60,995 nucleotides of DNA from Pseudozyma flocculosa PF-1 (taxonomy: Eukaryota; Basidiomycota; Ustilaginomycetes; Ustilaginales; Ustilaginaceae), in contig NW_006920872.1 of assembly GCF_000417875.1 (NCBI RefSeq), forward strand, positions 33,970-94,964, written 5' to 3'. The number at the start of each line of letters is the position of its first letter. The first letter of the stretch is position 1. Positions 51,401 through 60,995 of the stretch are shown piece after piece. The notes beneath the pieces were generated by a model. It had not been told where the DNA came from, did not search any database, and saw only the letters and a program-made list of their open reading frames with translations. The translations under genes and the position numbers were made by a program.

Positions 51401-53881
51401 AAGGGCGAAGACGGCACCACCCTCGCTGCGAAACCCGGGACGACCCGGGCCGATGATGAAGATGCGCCGGAAGTTGGCAAGGCGGGCGAAGTCGATGAGA
51501 AGGCGCAGCCCGCGCCGACGGAAGCGGAAGCAAAGCGTGCAGAGCTCAAGGCGAAGGAGGACGCCGCCTACGAGGCCGCGGAGCGAATGCGCCAGAAGAT
51601 CCTGAGCGAGCAACGTCTGCGGGTAGAGCATGCCGTCGAGAGGCTCGGACGGTCTAAGGTCGATTTCGGCCTGGCCCAGATAAAGTGCCGCGCCGACCCC
51701 GTCCTCGAGGATGGCGGCGGCATCACCACCGGCGACCTCATTGATGCCCTCATCGAGACGATGGACCTGCTGGATCGTCAGGCCCGGGTGATCTTTGAGT
51801 GGCGCAAGGACATCCTCGACCGCCTCCGGCGCGCCGTTAACCGCGATGTCAATCTCGAGCGCGACGACGACGACCAGTACCAGGAGAACCTCGACACCCA
51901 GGCCGAGGCCGAGGTGCTGCTCGAGATGTACCGCCCGCTGCTGGCCGAGCGCGAGCTGATCATCAGCGGCACGGTCGCGGTCGGCGCCACGGCTAAGCCC
52001 CAGCTCTACGTCGAGCTCGAGACGGCCGTGAGAAACGCCCGCCGGCAGCAGCTGCTGTCGGGAATCGGCAACGGCGGCGGCGACGACGACGACGAAGACG
52101 GACCGGATGACGACGTCCTGCGCGTCCACAAGCAGCAGCTGGCTCACTTCAAGAAGCTCGACGCACAGAAGAAGGACGTCTCGCTTCCCGATCTGTCGCG
52201 CTGCCTCGGCTCGCTGCGGGCCCGGCTCAAGGAAGCGTCCGAGGGCGATATCCCCGAGGCCGAGCGCAAGCTGGCCGAAACCGCCTCGTCCGAGGCCCGC
52301 AGGATCGGCCTCGAGCAGACCCGGCTGCTGGTCAAGCTGAAGACCGAAGCGCAGACGATGCTGGGCCCGCTGTTCAATGCGCGCACGAACTTTTTCCGAG
52401 AGTTGCAGATGCTCTCGGATTCGGTGGGCGACCCGAGCTTCACCGACCTGGACCGGTCGATCAGGACCGCCGGCAAAGAGGAAGCGTCGCTGCGCGCCAA
52501 GTCCGACGCGCTCGAGGGCCGGCTGCGCTACCTGACCCACCTCGGCTCGGTGCAGAGCATCGAGGCCTCGGCCTCCGACGGCGACGACGCGCGGCGTTGC
52601 TACATCTGCACCGAAATGATCTCGACGGGCGTGCTGCCCAACGCGTGCGGCCATGTCTGCTGCGAGCGCTGCTTCAAAGAGTGGCAGGGCCAGGGCCACC
52701 GCTCGTGCCCGATGTGCAAGACGCGCGTGCTGCCCAACGAGGTGCACCGCATCGTCTACCACAAGACCAACACCACAAGCGCGGCGAGCACCAGCGCCGA
52801 AGGCAGAGATGGACGGCCCTCGGACATCGTCGGCGGCGCCGAGTACCGCCTCATATCGGCCGCTCACCGCGACCAGATCGACCGCGGCAGCGTCAACGGC
52901 CGGTACGGATCCAAGATCGACCTCGTCGCCAAGCACATCCAGCATCTTTTTACCACGCGCGGCGAAAAATCGATCGTCTTTTCGTCCTTCACCCGCGGCC
53001 TGGACGTCATCGCCCAGTCGCTGACGGCCAACGGGCTGCGCTTCATCCGCATGACGGGCGCAGGCAAGGTGGCGTCCAAGGCGGCGGCCAAGTTCCACGA
53101 GCCCCAGGTGGCGGCTATGCTGCTGCACTCTGAGGCGCAGTCTTCGGGCCTCAACCTGACGGTGGCGTCGCACATCCACATTCTCGAGCCCTTCCTGGAC
53201 CGCAGCGTCGAGGCCCAGGCGCTCGGCCGCATCCACCGCATCGGACAGACAAAGGAGACCAACGTGTGGGTGTACAAGGTCAACGACACCGTCGAGGGCC
53301 GCATCCTCGACGCCGCGGCAAGGAGGGGAGAGAGCTTCTACCTCGTCTCACAGCCGTCGTCGGCCGCCACTTCCTCGACGGGACCGGCAAAGTCGCTCGA
53401 GACCGAGGAGGGCGCCGTGGCCAAGTTCCGGCCTGCGGCGACCAGGGGCAAGAACAAGGAGCAGGGGCTGCGCGGCGATACGGCCAAGAGCCGCGAGGAG
53501 CTCGTCGAGGTGTTTTCCGACAAGCTCGCCGCGCGGCTCGGCGGTGAGGGCCAGGCAGACGGCGCCACGGGGGAGAATGGCGGCGAGGGCAGTGTTGGCT
53601 GGCGGGAGCGATTGATCGAGGCAACCTCATCCAGCAGCAGCTGCGGGGGCAGCAGCAGCGTTGGGGTCGGCGGGTCCGGATCGAGCAGCTTCCTGACTAC
53701 GCCCGCGACGACGAGCGGCGTGGCGTCGCGCCAGAGCGGCGACTCGTCCACCACCTCGGGCGACGAGCAGGCGGAGCGTCAACGGGCACTGCGGCTGGCG
53801 GCCATCGAACGACGTCTCGGCGGTATCGGCAGTGGTGGTGGTGGTGGTGGTGGTGGTGGGGCGGGGGCGGTGGAACCGTGA
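48485..53881 (+). CDS. IRC20: SNF2-family helicase with RING finger (IRC20/SHPRH type)
   Basis: An intronless frame giving 1798 residues. The SNF2 ATPase starts with EEMGLGKT (residues 446-453) and the Walker B box DEVQ (589-592). A very long insert, with acidic and Glu/Lys/Ala helical segments, separates the lobes and ends in a C3HC4 RING (CYIC at 1372, NACGHVCCERC, CPMC at 1408). The second lobe follows: KSIVFSSFTRGLDVIAQSL, HSEAQSSGLNLTVASHIHI and ALGRIHRIGQTKETNVWVYK. A RING inside a split helicase is the layout of human SHPRH and yeast Irc20, nuclear ubiquitin ligases tied to replication-damage responses and recombination control. SHPRH's linker-histone and PHD modules are not seen. The C-terminal 200 residues are Gly/Ser-rich. 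The start is the first ATG in frame. Confidence 0.95.
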   Translation: MSAASSAPTPNASIWPVQLRDGHPRSPPATKHLAPVQLDRLDFEDVSYFFHFHRIAKLARGLALDDGSDGDSDRSVEEVGRSIVKSGRPSQANGSGGRGTPNGKAKASRKRPADRAPSSGTSSRPAKAVKLSNGTSSRSPLSPLLSDPTTVLVDTACIFRVKARSASDRGHVSDLVQALQAEGERSISLGAVRIEVEGEQRLGNSIISHVATLRASDSGVELATLPLLATDSFQPEMRPDQFSNGSWIPAARTLCSAGELDLSASLRIFEPPPQKHRTERAEAASLHVELRIKIAVPLSAGSGAGALRPAVIEDMAELVRFADALGSERDEVDRRKKVNARLVMDHLHPAELAVSDHIQPPDLNPTLMPFQRRSTAFILGREGKAIGQDGAVEDTVDVISRTGSREVGLWWKKIDDGLFYHFLEGRFVANADLTRYSNLRGAMLAEEMGLGKTVEVIALILLNPRHGVSSERSWFDADNSIEVHPTKTTLIVAPETLRQQWVDELARHAPELCVYSYTSRQDAENDTPPGQTWVQWASSLDVIVTSFHVLGLELTTAKPEPERSRRHPRKYERPRSPLIRLHFHRVVMDEVQMVGSQTSAAETAAMLHRGSSLAVSGTPVKKIDDIKSCFRFLRMPCCSGTLTARSWDKILSPKLAPALVAVMETIATRHTKAGVAHEMTLPTQTRSVVPVDFTAIEAAFYADVWKDALSAVGIDSDGKPLLPNWQLDINVLGRHLLLLRQACTHPQVAVHGRGGGVAGSQNLRSIDEVLELMVDSTKAELQSMRGQYFDRRITKVILSLYYRDERKHAVAEAQMLDLAKELRSEAGRLEDDLKATDVQGPLYNFSDRELELEAKEASRQAALGPSHRDEDDDRLSGAHGAVSAGQGSSPEWQSLCADPAYQEKRRQRSANHARISHVLRLVYLRLHRVLQFTGNLYFQMGEFVEDRESKETANAAKVKDVDAEPQAEITIIKGEDGTTLAAKPGTTRADDEDAPEVGKAGEVDEKAQPAPTEAEAKRAELKAKEDAAYEAAERMRQKILSEQRLRVEHAVERLGRSKVDFGLAQIKCRADPVLEDGGGITTGDLIDALIETMDLLDRQARVIFEWRKDILDRLRRAVNRDVNLERDDDDQYQENLDTQAEAEVLLEMYRPLLAERELIISGTVAVGATAKPQLYVELETAVRNARRQQLLSGIGNGGGDDDDEDGPDDDVLRVHKQQLAHFKKLDAQKKDVSLPDLSRCLGSLRARLKEASEGDIPEAERKLAETASSEARRIGLEQTRLLVKLKTEAQTMLGPLFNARTNFFRELQMLSDSVGDPSFTDLDRSIRTAGKEEASLRAKSDALEGRLRYLTHLGSVQSIEASASDGDDARRCYICTEMISTGVLPNACGHVCCERCFKEWQGQGHRSCPMCKTRVLPNEVHRIVYHKTNTTSAASTSAEGRDGRPSDIVGGAEYRLISAAHRDQIDRGSVNGRYGSKIDLVAKHIQHLFTTRGEKSIVFSSFTRGLDVIAQSLTANGLRFIRMTGAGKVASKAAAKFHEPQVAAMLLHSEAQSSGLNLTVASHIHILEPFLDRSVEAQALGRIHRIGQTKETNVWVYKVNDTVEGRILDAAARRGESFYLVSQPSSAATSSTGPAKSLETEEGAVAKFRPAATRGKNKEQGLRGDTAKSREELVEVFSDKLAARLGGEGQADGATGENGGEGSVGWRERLIEATSSSSSCGGSSSVGVGGSGSSSFLTTPATTSGVASRQSGDSSTTSGDEQAERQRALRLAAIERRLGGIGSGGGGGGGGGAGAVEP

Positions 53882-54166
53882 GCCACAGACGAACGCCGCG
53901 CTTGGAATCGAAATCGACTTCCATCTCCGTCCTGGCATTCTGCTTCCCCTACATCCTCCTTGCGCTACGCTCCGTCCCTTGACATTTCCCTCGCACCTCC
54001 TCCTACCTACCTCCTCACTCACTCGCCACCCTCCCTTTCAAGTCGGTCGAACTCGAGTGACTCGGCAGCCCGTGACCCTCGGCAGGGGGGGCGCTGGTAC
54101 TGGATATCGTTTCTATTCAACGTCGTCGACCAAAACGGGCAGAGAAGAGGTTCGGGGTCGTGGGCG

Positions 54167-54204
<38 letters not shown>

Positions 54205-54415
54205 TGTTTTTGTCATGACGGGCCGGTTTTGCCAGGGTCGTATCGGGTGCAGAAGGGAATCAGAATCGGCACCTAGAGGAGGAAGGAGAGGTGGGCGAGA
54301 GGGTGGGGAGCGGGCAGTGGCGGGGCAACAGGGTCGAGATGGCGCGCCAGCCTGGCACGTTGTCGACAACGGCTGAGGCCGGGGCAATAGGAAAACGGCG
54401 CCAAGCGACCTCCGC
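53882..54415. other. convergent intergenic region with GT microsatellite
   Basis: 534 bp between stop codons. (TG)n lies at 54171-54202. No gene seen; probably both 3' UTRs. Confidence 0.5.
54171..54202. repeat. (TG)n microsatellite
   Basis: Sixteen TG units in the convergent spacer. Confidence 0.9.
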
Positions 54416-56420
54416 TTAACCGTCAAACTTGACCGGGCGGCCCTTGAGTCCGTCGCTGAGGAGGACGACGGCGTACTTGCCCGAGATGCGCCAACCGGGC
54501 TCCTCGTTGTCGAGGCGCTGCGACACCTCGCCGGGCACGCCGACGACGACGTCCGACTTGATGGTGCGGAGCGACACGACGGGGGGCGCGCCGTCCTCGC
54601 TGGCCAGCGGGCCGATGGCCATGTCGAACGGCGTGTCGCTGGGCGCCTGGCAGTCGTAGGTGAGCTTGCGGTGGTTGAGGTCGCCCTTGAACATGACGAG
54701 GTCCGAGTCGGCCAGGTGGAGGAAGAGGTCGGGCGCCTCGGTGGAAATCGACCAGAACGTGTAGCCCGTGCACCAGAAGGGGTGCTGCTCGTAGACCCAC
54801 TGGCCCTTCTTCTCGTACTCCTTCCAGCGCAGGCCCATCTGCTTAACCGAGTTGAGCTCGGCGTCGGTGCCGTGCGGGAAGAGGGAGCCGTAGACCATCG
54901 AGTTGAGCAGCCAGTCCCAGTCCTTGCGCGTCACGTCCGAGACGAACCAGGCGAAGCGCTTGCCGTGGAAGTGGATCTCGCTGGCGATGCCGGCCTGGAC
55001 GAGCCAGTCGGCGTAGACGCAGTCGCAGTAGAGCTCGAAGCCGGCATTGTCGAGGACAAAGTCGATGCGGCCGTTCTTCATCGTCGAGACGAGCTTCCAG
55101 ATGCGGTCGAGGTGGTTGCCCAGGATGTTCTTCTCGGTGGCGGCGAGGTGCTCGCCGCCCGTCGACTGGAGGTTCTTGATGTCCTCCTCGGTCATGTTGA
55201 TGAGGAGCGACAGGTCGGTGGCGTTGCCCCACAGGCAGACCTGGGTGAGCTCGTGGAAGAGGAGCTTGCGAGCCTTGAGCTTCTCGTCTTCGTTGGCGCC
55301 CTCCTCGTAGACGAAGGGCTCGGCGAAGCGCGTCGAGAGCTCAAAGACGGCGGTGCTGCTGCGGCTAAAGGTGTCGCACTTTTGGCGGAAGAAGACGTCG
55401 TAGTCCTTCCAGTACTTGGAGATGCTAAAGCACTCGTGGAGGCGGCGGTACTTGTACGCCTCGGCAAACAGCCACGGCGCGTTCATGAAGTCCTTGCCGC
55501 GGAAGAACTTGGCAATCTCCTTGTTCCACAGCGGGATGTCGCCCTCGCCGTCGTCGATGATGGGGCGCAGCTTGGCGTTGGTGTTGAGGTCGTTCATGAG
55601 CGTCTGCATGCGTTCGATGCACTCGGCCAGGTCGACAATCTTTTCCTCCTCGTACTGCTCGTTGAGCGTCTTGACGACGTCGTCGACGGCCTTGCCCAGG
55701 ATCGTGGGCAGGCGCTTGCCCATCGTCTCGTGGGCGAACGAGTACTCGTGGTAGCCGCGGTACGCGGGCCACGGCGGGTTGTTGGGGTCCACGCGCGAGG
55801 GAGTGCGCGGGTACTGCTGGCGGGAGGGTGACAGCGGCAGCCAGAGAGCAGAGAAAAGGGAGGAAGTAGGAAGCGACCGGTCAGCCCAGGCTACACCAGG
55901 CGGGGCAGGCTTGATACGGCGGCGACGGGTCAAGATGCAGCTTGCGTCGCTATTGGCGAATCCCTGACTGCCGTTGATCGCCCAGAGCCGGTCGTGGGAG
56001 CTCTCGCGGTCTTCGCACGAGGGCATGCGCGGACGCTGGATTCGACTCAAGAGCAGTCGGCACTCGACCGTCGATCTCGGAGCGCGGCACCGCCTCCAGA
56101 TAACCCACGGGACAGCTCGAGTCTCGAAGGACAGAACCAGCTCCTCGCGGCGCGACTCCGAGCGTCGGGAACGCCGAAAAGCCCATCCCATCTCCACACG
56201 GCAGGCCCGGGCTGCTCGGGCGGATCCTTCCGAACTTGGAACCGGCCTAGCCCTCCGATCCCCGCATGCGATCCCTCGTCTGTCCCGCCTTACTGCCACG
56301 TTTTGCTGCCACGGCACTCACCCCTGCGTTTCCGAAGCCCTGCTTCTTTGGGGGCAGGTTGCCAAGGTTGAGCACGGTGCGCGCCGCCGGCTTGGCGGAG
56401 GGGTGGTTCCTGTCGGCCAT
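54416..56420 (-). CDS. DUF89/ARMT1-family metal-dependent phosphatase (damage-control type)
   Basis: Exon 1 is 56420-56322 (33 codons, donor GTGAGT). Exon 2 runs from 55816 (or 55813, two adjacent CAG acceptors in the same phase) to a TAA at 54416, giving about 499 residues. Family signatures are clear: MGKRLPTILGKAVDDVV, LWGNATDLSLLIN, VLDNAGFELYCD, KRFAWFVSDVTRKDW, LADSDLVMFKGDLNHRKL and GKYAVVLLSDGLKG. The Asp/Asn of DNAGFE and the FKGDLNHRKL segment are metal- and phosphate-binding in the fold. Members remove phosphate from damaged or overflow sugar phosphates; human ARMT1 was also described as a protein carboxyl methyltransferase. The N-terminal exon, with NLPPKKQGFGNAG, is an extension I cannot match to the family. 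The intron of about 505 bp is long for this genome. Confidence 0.92.
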
Positions 56421-57050
56421 GTTGGGCAGTCGTCTGTCTGGCTGGAGGCCGATGGTGTCGTGCGGGGGCGTGATGGCGGTCGAGGTCGGTTCGAGTCGAT
56501 TCGAGTCGAGGTCGTGAACGGGTCTAGCGGGCAGGCAGGCGGGCGGCACGGCGGCGTCAGGGGTGATATCGGAAGTCGTCCGGCGATGAACGATCCAGGG
56601 GGAGTAGGGTAGGTGGTGGTGAGAGGAGAAGGCGAAGGGGGGAGCAGCGGCGGCTGTCCGGTTGGCAGACCGAGACGAGGCTTTATTCTACGAGGGGCGA
56701 TGGGACGACCGACGAGCGGAGCGGAGAGGGCTCGCGCGCGCGCAAGGGCCAAGCCAGGCGGTGACGAGGGGCGAGACGAGCGGGCGGGCGAGCGAGATCT
56801 TCGATGGAGGACGAGGATCTGTGCGCTGACTGGCGCTGCATCTCATCGGACGGGCAGACGCACGGTTGGGGGCGCGGCGGCCAGCCAGGCGGGAGTTTGC
56901 TGGGGGTTCAAGGGTCGTCGACTGGGCGGGCAGGCTGGCCAGGCCCTCGCTTGGGCTCGCGACCAGGGTTCACACCCTCGCACCCTCGCAGCCTCGCACC
57001 TCGCACCCTGGCCTGCCCTAGCTTGCCAGCAGCTTCTTCTGGCAGGCTGA

Positions 57051-57128
<78 letters not shown>

Positions 57129-59144
57129 TTAGCTGCTTCGGCTCTCTTTCCGACCGAACCATCCTAGCCTGCCCACGTTGTCGGCCTATCCGCTGCTAGC
57201 TTTCCCCGACACCCAGCCTGCCTGACGGTCCCCTTATTCTGCCACAAGACATTCCCCTTCGACAGCCATCCATCCTCGCTGCCTTCAGACAGCATCGTAG
57301 ACAAGCCAGGCCAAGGAGATCTGGTTGGCGGCAGGACCATCGGCGCTGACGGCCGGGTTATTGTCGCAGAGGCGGAGCGAGTTTGGGGCCCCCCACCATC
57401 GCGCCTGCCTGCCAGCCTGCGCGGCCTGGCCTGGCCATTCAGGGTCCGCAACGAGTGCAGCGCAGCGCAGGCAGGCAGCTCTTTAACTTGGCTGGCCAGG
57501 CCCTTTTCGGCGTGGCTGCGACCGAGCCCAACGCCACGGCAGCAAGAGAGGGCTGCGCGATGATGATGGGCCCGCATCTCTTGGCCAGGCCTGACCGCGG
57601 AGATTCAGTTGCCGCCGCGGGCAAGCGCCTAGCCTCTTCTTTCCCTCTGGACCCAGCCTGGCCTGGTCGGAGCTGGCACGGGGGCCGCCGACGCTCGCTT
57701 TCTTTCGGGAATCACCCAGACCATCGCATCGCATGGCATCGCCTCACCGACGGCCAGGAAGAAACAGCTAGAGAGGCGAGGCCGCGAGGGGCGACGTGTC
57801 AGGTCAAGGCGCCAACCGCCACGTCCGACGGGCCAAGCTAAGGCTCCGGCGAGAGCAGCCCACACGACGCTTTCCCTACTTCTTCCTCTTGTGTGGCACG
57901 TGCGGCGGTCGAGGCTGCTCTCTGCCTCTCTCTCGAGACGGGTCAACAGCAAGGACGGTCGAGATGCGACGGCGATGGCGCGTACGATGGATCCCCTATC
58001 GAGCAGCATCTCGAGCCGTCCATTCCTGGCGGCGCAGGAAGACGAGGCGCGGCGCGCATCCTCTTTGCGCTGCTTTGCAGGCCGGCACATACGCGCGCCG
58101 TCGGTTGCCGCGATCGATGGGATTGCATGAGCCTGCCGGGCGGCCAGCTCTGGTCGAGATCTCGCTGGCAGAGGCTCATACACCGCCACAAGAAGATCTT
58201 CCCCGACATCGCTAGGATCAGCCCTGGCCCCGACAGGCGAACGCCACACGCTATCACTGCCGTGCGATGTTTGTCAGGGCACGGCAGCTGTCGATGACGA
58301 TGGCGATGTCGATGTGGCGTTGCCGCGACGGCGACGGCGATGGCGCTGGACGTTGGACCTACCTACAGCCACGGTCAGGCCACGTAGGACGGACAAGCCA
58401 GCCCCGAACAGGCCGCGCCGCCTGCTGCTGGCAAGGCCAGAGGCCTGCCAAATCCGCCGCGAAAATCTGTGCGAAATTTCATGGCCTGGCCATGGCCGTC
58501 CCAATTTGGACGGCTATCCCAGCCTTTGGCCTGCTTGCCTGCCCTGGTTGCACCATCGATGGTCGTCATGCCCCCGCCAGGCATAGTCCGGTCGAGCTGT
58601 GAGATCGACCGCACCGCCCCAGCTTCGGCGTGGGCAGGATCTGTGGCCGTCGTGGTCTGGCTGGGACCGCCAACCGGCCGCTGAGTTGGTCGAGGCAGGT
58701 GCAGGGCCCATCGGGAAGGCCAGGGGGCGGCGTCCCATCGGGATCGCGGCAGGCTGTGGCCGTCGGTGCCGAGGCAGCGAGGGTTGGCCTGCCTGCCGGC
58801 TGCATCCGTGGCGGGCTGTGTCGTTTCGTCATCGCCTCCGCACCTCGATGGACGCTCAGGCCAGGCAGCAGACCAAGGCAGGCCGAGGCGGGCAGGCTCG
58901 CTCGAGTCTGACTGACGCTGCCTGCCGGGAGCGCGTCTCACGGCGCTGTGGGCAGCCATTCCGCAACCTTTGGCTGGCCAGCAAAGGCTTAACCACCACC
59001 ACCTCTGCTCCACCACCACCATCCAGCCGGCCCGCCTGCCTCGTCCATCCTACTACCAATCGCCCTCCTTTCGCAGCATCGTCGAAGAGACAACCAGCAC
59101 ATCGCTCGCCCAATTCCCATCCCCGTCCAGAAAGGCTCGCCAGG
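56421..59144. other. divergent intergenic region with GGCT array
   Basis: 2.7 kb between the DUF89 gene and the BAP31-type gene, with no recognisable coding segment. It contains a 78-bp GGCT array (57051-57128) and many copies of AGGCC/CTGGCC-type words. The last 120 bases before 59145 are C/T-rich, as for a fungal core promoter. Confidence 0.45.
57051..57128. repeat. GGCT tetranucleotide array
   Basis: About nineteen perfect GGCT units, the longest simple repeat in the window. Frames through it read as Leu-Ala-Gly-Trp repeats, which are artefacts. Confidence 0.95.
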
Positions 59145-60431
59145 ATGACTCTCTACTACAGCATCGTCTTTGCGCTGCTGTGCTTCGAGATGGCCATGTT
59201 CATGGTCCTCATTGTGAGTGGAAGCCAATGTTGGCGGAATGACGGCCGAACGACTCGCAGCTGACAGCGTCGGCCGCTTGTCCCTTGCTCCATTCAGGTG
59301 CCCCTTCCTTTCACCTGGAAGCGAAAGCTGTTCCACTTCCTCGCGACCAACCCCATCGTGGCCAAGGTCCAGTACGGTCTCAAGATCACCTTCATGTGCG
59401 TTGCCCTCTCGCATCTAGCCTTTCCTCAAACCAGAGGCGAACGCTCGATCGTAGGCTGACCATCTCGATGTTCTCTGCCTGCCGTTGTCCGCAAACCCTG
59501 ACCCCGCTTTGCCGTGCACAGCTTCGTCGCGGTCCTCTTCGTCGACGCCGTCCAGCGGATGTACAAGGTCATGACCGAGGGCGAGACGGCAAAGGACCAC
59601 CGCGGTGTCCAGGACGTCCGTACTGAGACCAACTACGCCGCTCGCAAGTTCTACAGCCAGAGGAACATGTACCTCACCGGCTTCACCCTCTTCCTCAGCC
59701 TGTGAGTAGCGCGGTGATCCCTTGTCGCAGCGGACAGGCAGGGTTAGGCCGCAGCGATCCTCCTCGTGATCGCCGGGCTGCGTTTGAGCTCGTCTGTTTC
59801 TGACCGATCGCGCCTTGTCCTCGCTCGGCTTCACGCTCGACAGCATCCTCTCGCGAACCTACTCGCTCATCCTCGACCTGATCAACACCCAGGAGGAGCT
59901 CGTCGCTCTCAAGAAGGGCGTGAGTATCTCGGACCGGCCTGTCCGAAAACGCTCTCTGGCATTCGGAAACTGACCTAACTCGACCGTGTCCACCTGACCA
60001 TCCTGCGTCGATCTCCTCACAGGGCAAGGCTTCGGGCGCCAGCGGCTCGGACATTGAGAAGAAGTACCAGACCGAGATTGGTGAGTGCCGCCTAGTGAAA
60101 CGGCGCTGCCTAGGATCTGAGCTCGATTCGGACAGGATGGTGGTGGTTCGGAGCTAGGATACATGCAGGGCCAGGCTGGGCTGGAATGTCTGGCGCGGCT
60201 GCGCAAGGGGCATTCTCGGCCGATACGCGAGGCTCCGGTTCACTAGGCAGCGGCGATGCGTGCATCCTGCCGCGTCCTCGACAAGGCTGACCTCTTGCGC
60301 GCCTCGATGACGGCTCCCCGCAACCAACAGACACGCTCAAGAAGCAAACCAAGCAGCAGCAGGAGGAGTACAACAGGCTGAGCGATGAGCTGGCCAAGGC
60401 CACTGGCAACGTCTCGACCAAGAAGGACTAA
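59145..60431 (+). CDS. BAP31/Yet-family endoplasmic reticulum membrane protein
   Basis: Six exons (59145-59213, 59298-59395, 59522-59701, 59844-59919, 60023-60080, 60331-60431) total 582 nt and join in frame to 193 residues. The N-terminal half has three membrane segments: YYSIVFALLCFEMAMFMVLI, ITFMIFVAVLFVDAVQRM after the exon 2/3 join, and MYLTGFTLFLSLIL. Family landmarks are VPLPFTWKRKLFHFL, VDAVQRMYK, AARKFYSQRNMYLTGF and ILDLINTQEEL. The cytosolic C-terminus is a predicted coiled coil (DTLKKQTKQQQEEYNRLSDE). It ends STKKD, which is not a canonical KKxx retrieval signal. BAP31 proteins act in ER sorting and quality control of membrane cargo. Splice donors are GTGAGT or GTGCGT. Confidence 0.95.
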
Positions 60432-60995
60432 GGTTCTCCTTTCGAGGGTCGTTCTGCTGCGTTGAGAATTAATTGCGCCTGGCGGCGACGGCGACGGTCG
60501 AGTCGAGTCGAGTCGATGCGCAGGGAGGATGTAGCAGGCTGCGCAGGTAGATTGGAGTGAAAGGTTGATGCTGGCGGCGGTAGCAGAGGCGGCTTGCGAG
60601 CGTGCGAGCGTCTCATGTCGATCTTCGCAAAAGGAATGAGAGCAATCTTTTTTATCTCGCTCGACGAGGGTGTGCGAGTGATGCGAGTCGGTGCCGCTGC
60701 GGTGGAAAGAGTAGTAGCAGTGAGGGGCGGCGACGAAGACGAGGCGGGGTGTCATCTAGGAAGATTGGGTCGGTAGCTGAGCGTGAGCGTGAGCGGGAGC
60801 GGGAGCGTGGTCGGCTCCCGATGGGGGGCCCGATGGGGGCGACAGCGGCAGCGTGGCCTCCACACGCGGCCGGGGGGCGGCCTGGCAGACAGGAGGAAGG
60901 CAAACCGACAGGGCAGACCAGACGACCGCACGGGCTCAGTCGAATCGACTTGCCTGCCAAAGCGGCGTGCGTCGGTCGGTCGGTCCGTCGAGCTG
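60432..60995. other. right-end flank, no gene seen
   Basis: 564 bp after the BAP31-type stop codon. It holds GAGTC units (60499-60513) and a GAGCGT/GAGCGG run near 60780-60811. No protein-like frame or partial gene could be recognised at the window edge. Confidence 0.45.

Noticed and set aside
49244..53236. 1330-codon open frame on the minus strand inside the IRC20/SHPRH gene
   Set aside because: It is the antisense shadow of a GC-rich coding frame. The plus-strand protein has intact SNF2 and RING motifs, while the antisense product has none.
56922..57162. Frames with Leu-Ala-Gly-Trp or Ser-Gln-Pro-Ala repeats considered as repeat proteins
   Set aside because: They are translations of the GGCT array and have no flanking coding signal.
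59415..60054. Minus-strand frames over the BAP31-type gene
   Set aside because: The plus strand carries six exons that join perfectly to a known family; the antisense frames are shadows.

Overview
This is a GC-rich (mostly well above 60%) piece of nuclear fungal chromosome, most likely from a basidiomycete and plausibly Ustilaginomycotina. The evidence is short introns with GTGAGT/GTAAGT-type donors and CAG acceptors, alanine-rich proteins, fungal families (Zn2Cys6 regulator, SSU1 and monocarboxylate-type transporters) and one basidiomycete-type ATPase/nuclease protein. The taxonomic call is inference. Two runs of N (26720-26944 and 45341-45896) interrupt genes.

Layout. 1-1895: repeat-bearing DNA without a supported gene. 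1896-7453: a METTL14-type MT-A70 protein and mitochondrial IF-2, both plus strand. 8241-14038, minus strand: an SSU1/TDT transporter (3 exons) and, upstream of it, a 10-exon Zn2Cys6 transcription factor. 15320-20410, plus strand: a monocarboxylate-type MFS transporter and a 999-residue P-loop ATPase plus nuclease-fold protein of the crinkler-like class. 21167-29259: WDR70 (minus) divergent from exportin-4 (plus), which converges on a UBE2S-type E2 (minus). 29260-35443: 6.2 kb with no supportable gene. 35444-37753: a long protein of unknown function. 38757-39738, minus strand: an intron-containing tRNA-Gly(GCC) with TATA-like and oligo-T signals, and a four-exon gene for a 108-residue protein that no single open frame reveals. 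40787-41308: ribosomal protein eL20 (minus). 43433-46146: an RBM26/27-type RNA-binding protein (plus). 46724-47691: COX6 (minus). 48485-53881: an IRC20/SHPRH SNF2-RING protein (plus). 54416-56420: a DUF89/ARMT1-type protein (minus). 59145-60431: a six-exon BAP31-type ER protein (plus).

Most genes are unrelated housekeeping functions: RNA methylation and decay, mitochondrial translation and respiration, nuclear export, ubiquitin and chromatin. The least ordinary content is the crinkler-like protein, the UBE2S homologue with its terminal LRRL tail, the cryptic 108-residue gene, the unknown 769-residue protein with its very long upstream region, and the SSU1/regulator/MFS neighbourhood. Exon joins given here were derived by hand from splice consensus and frame continuity; RNA data would be the decisive check.
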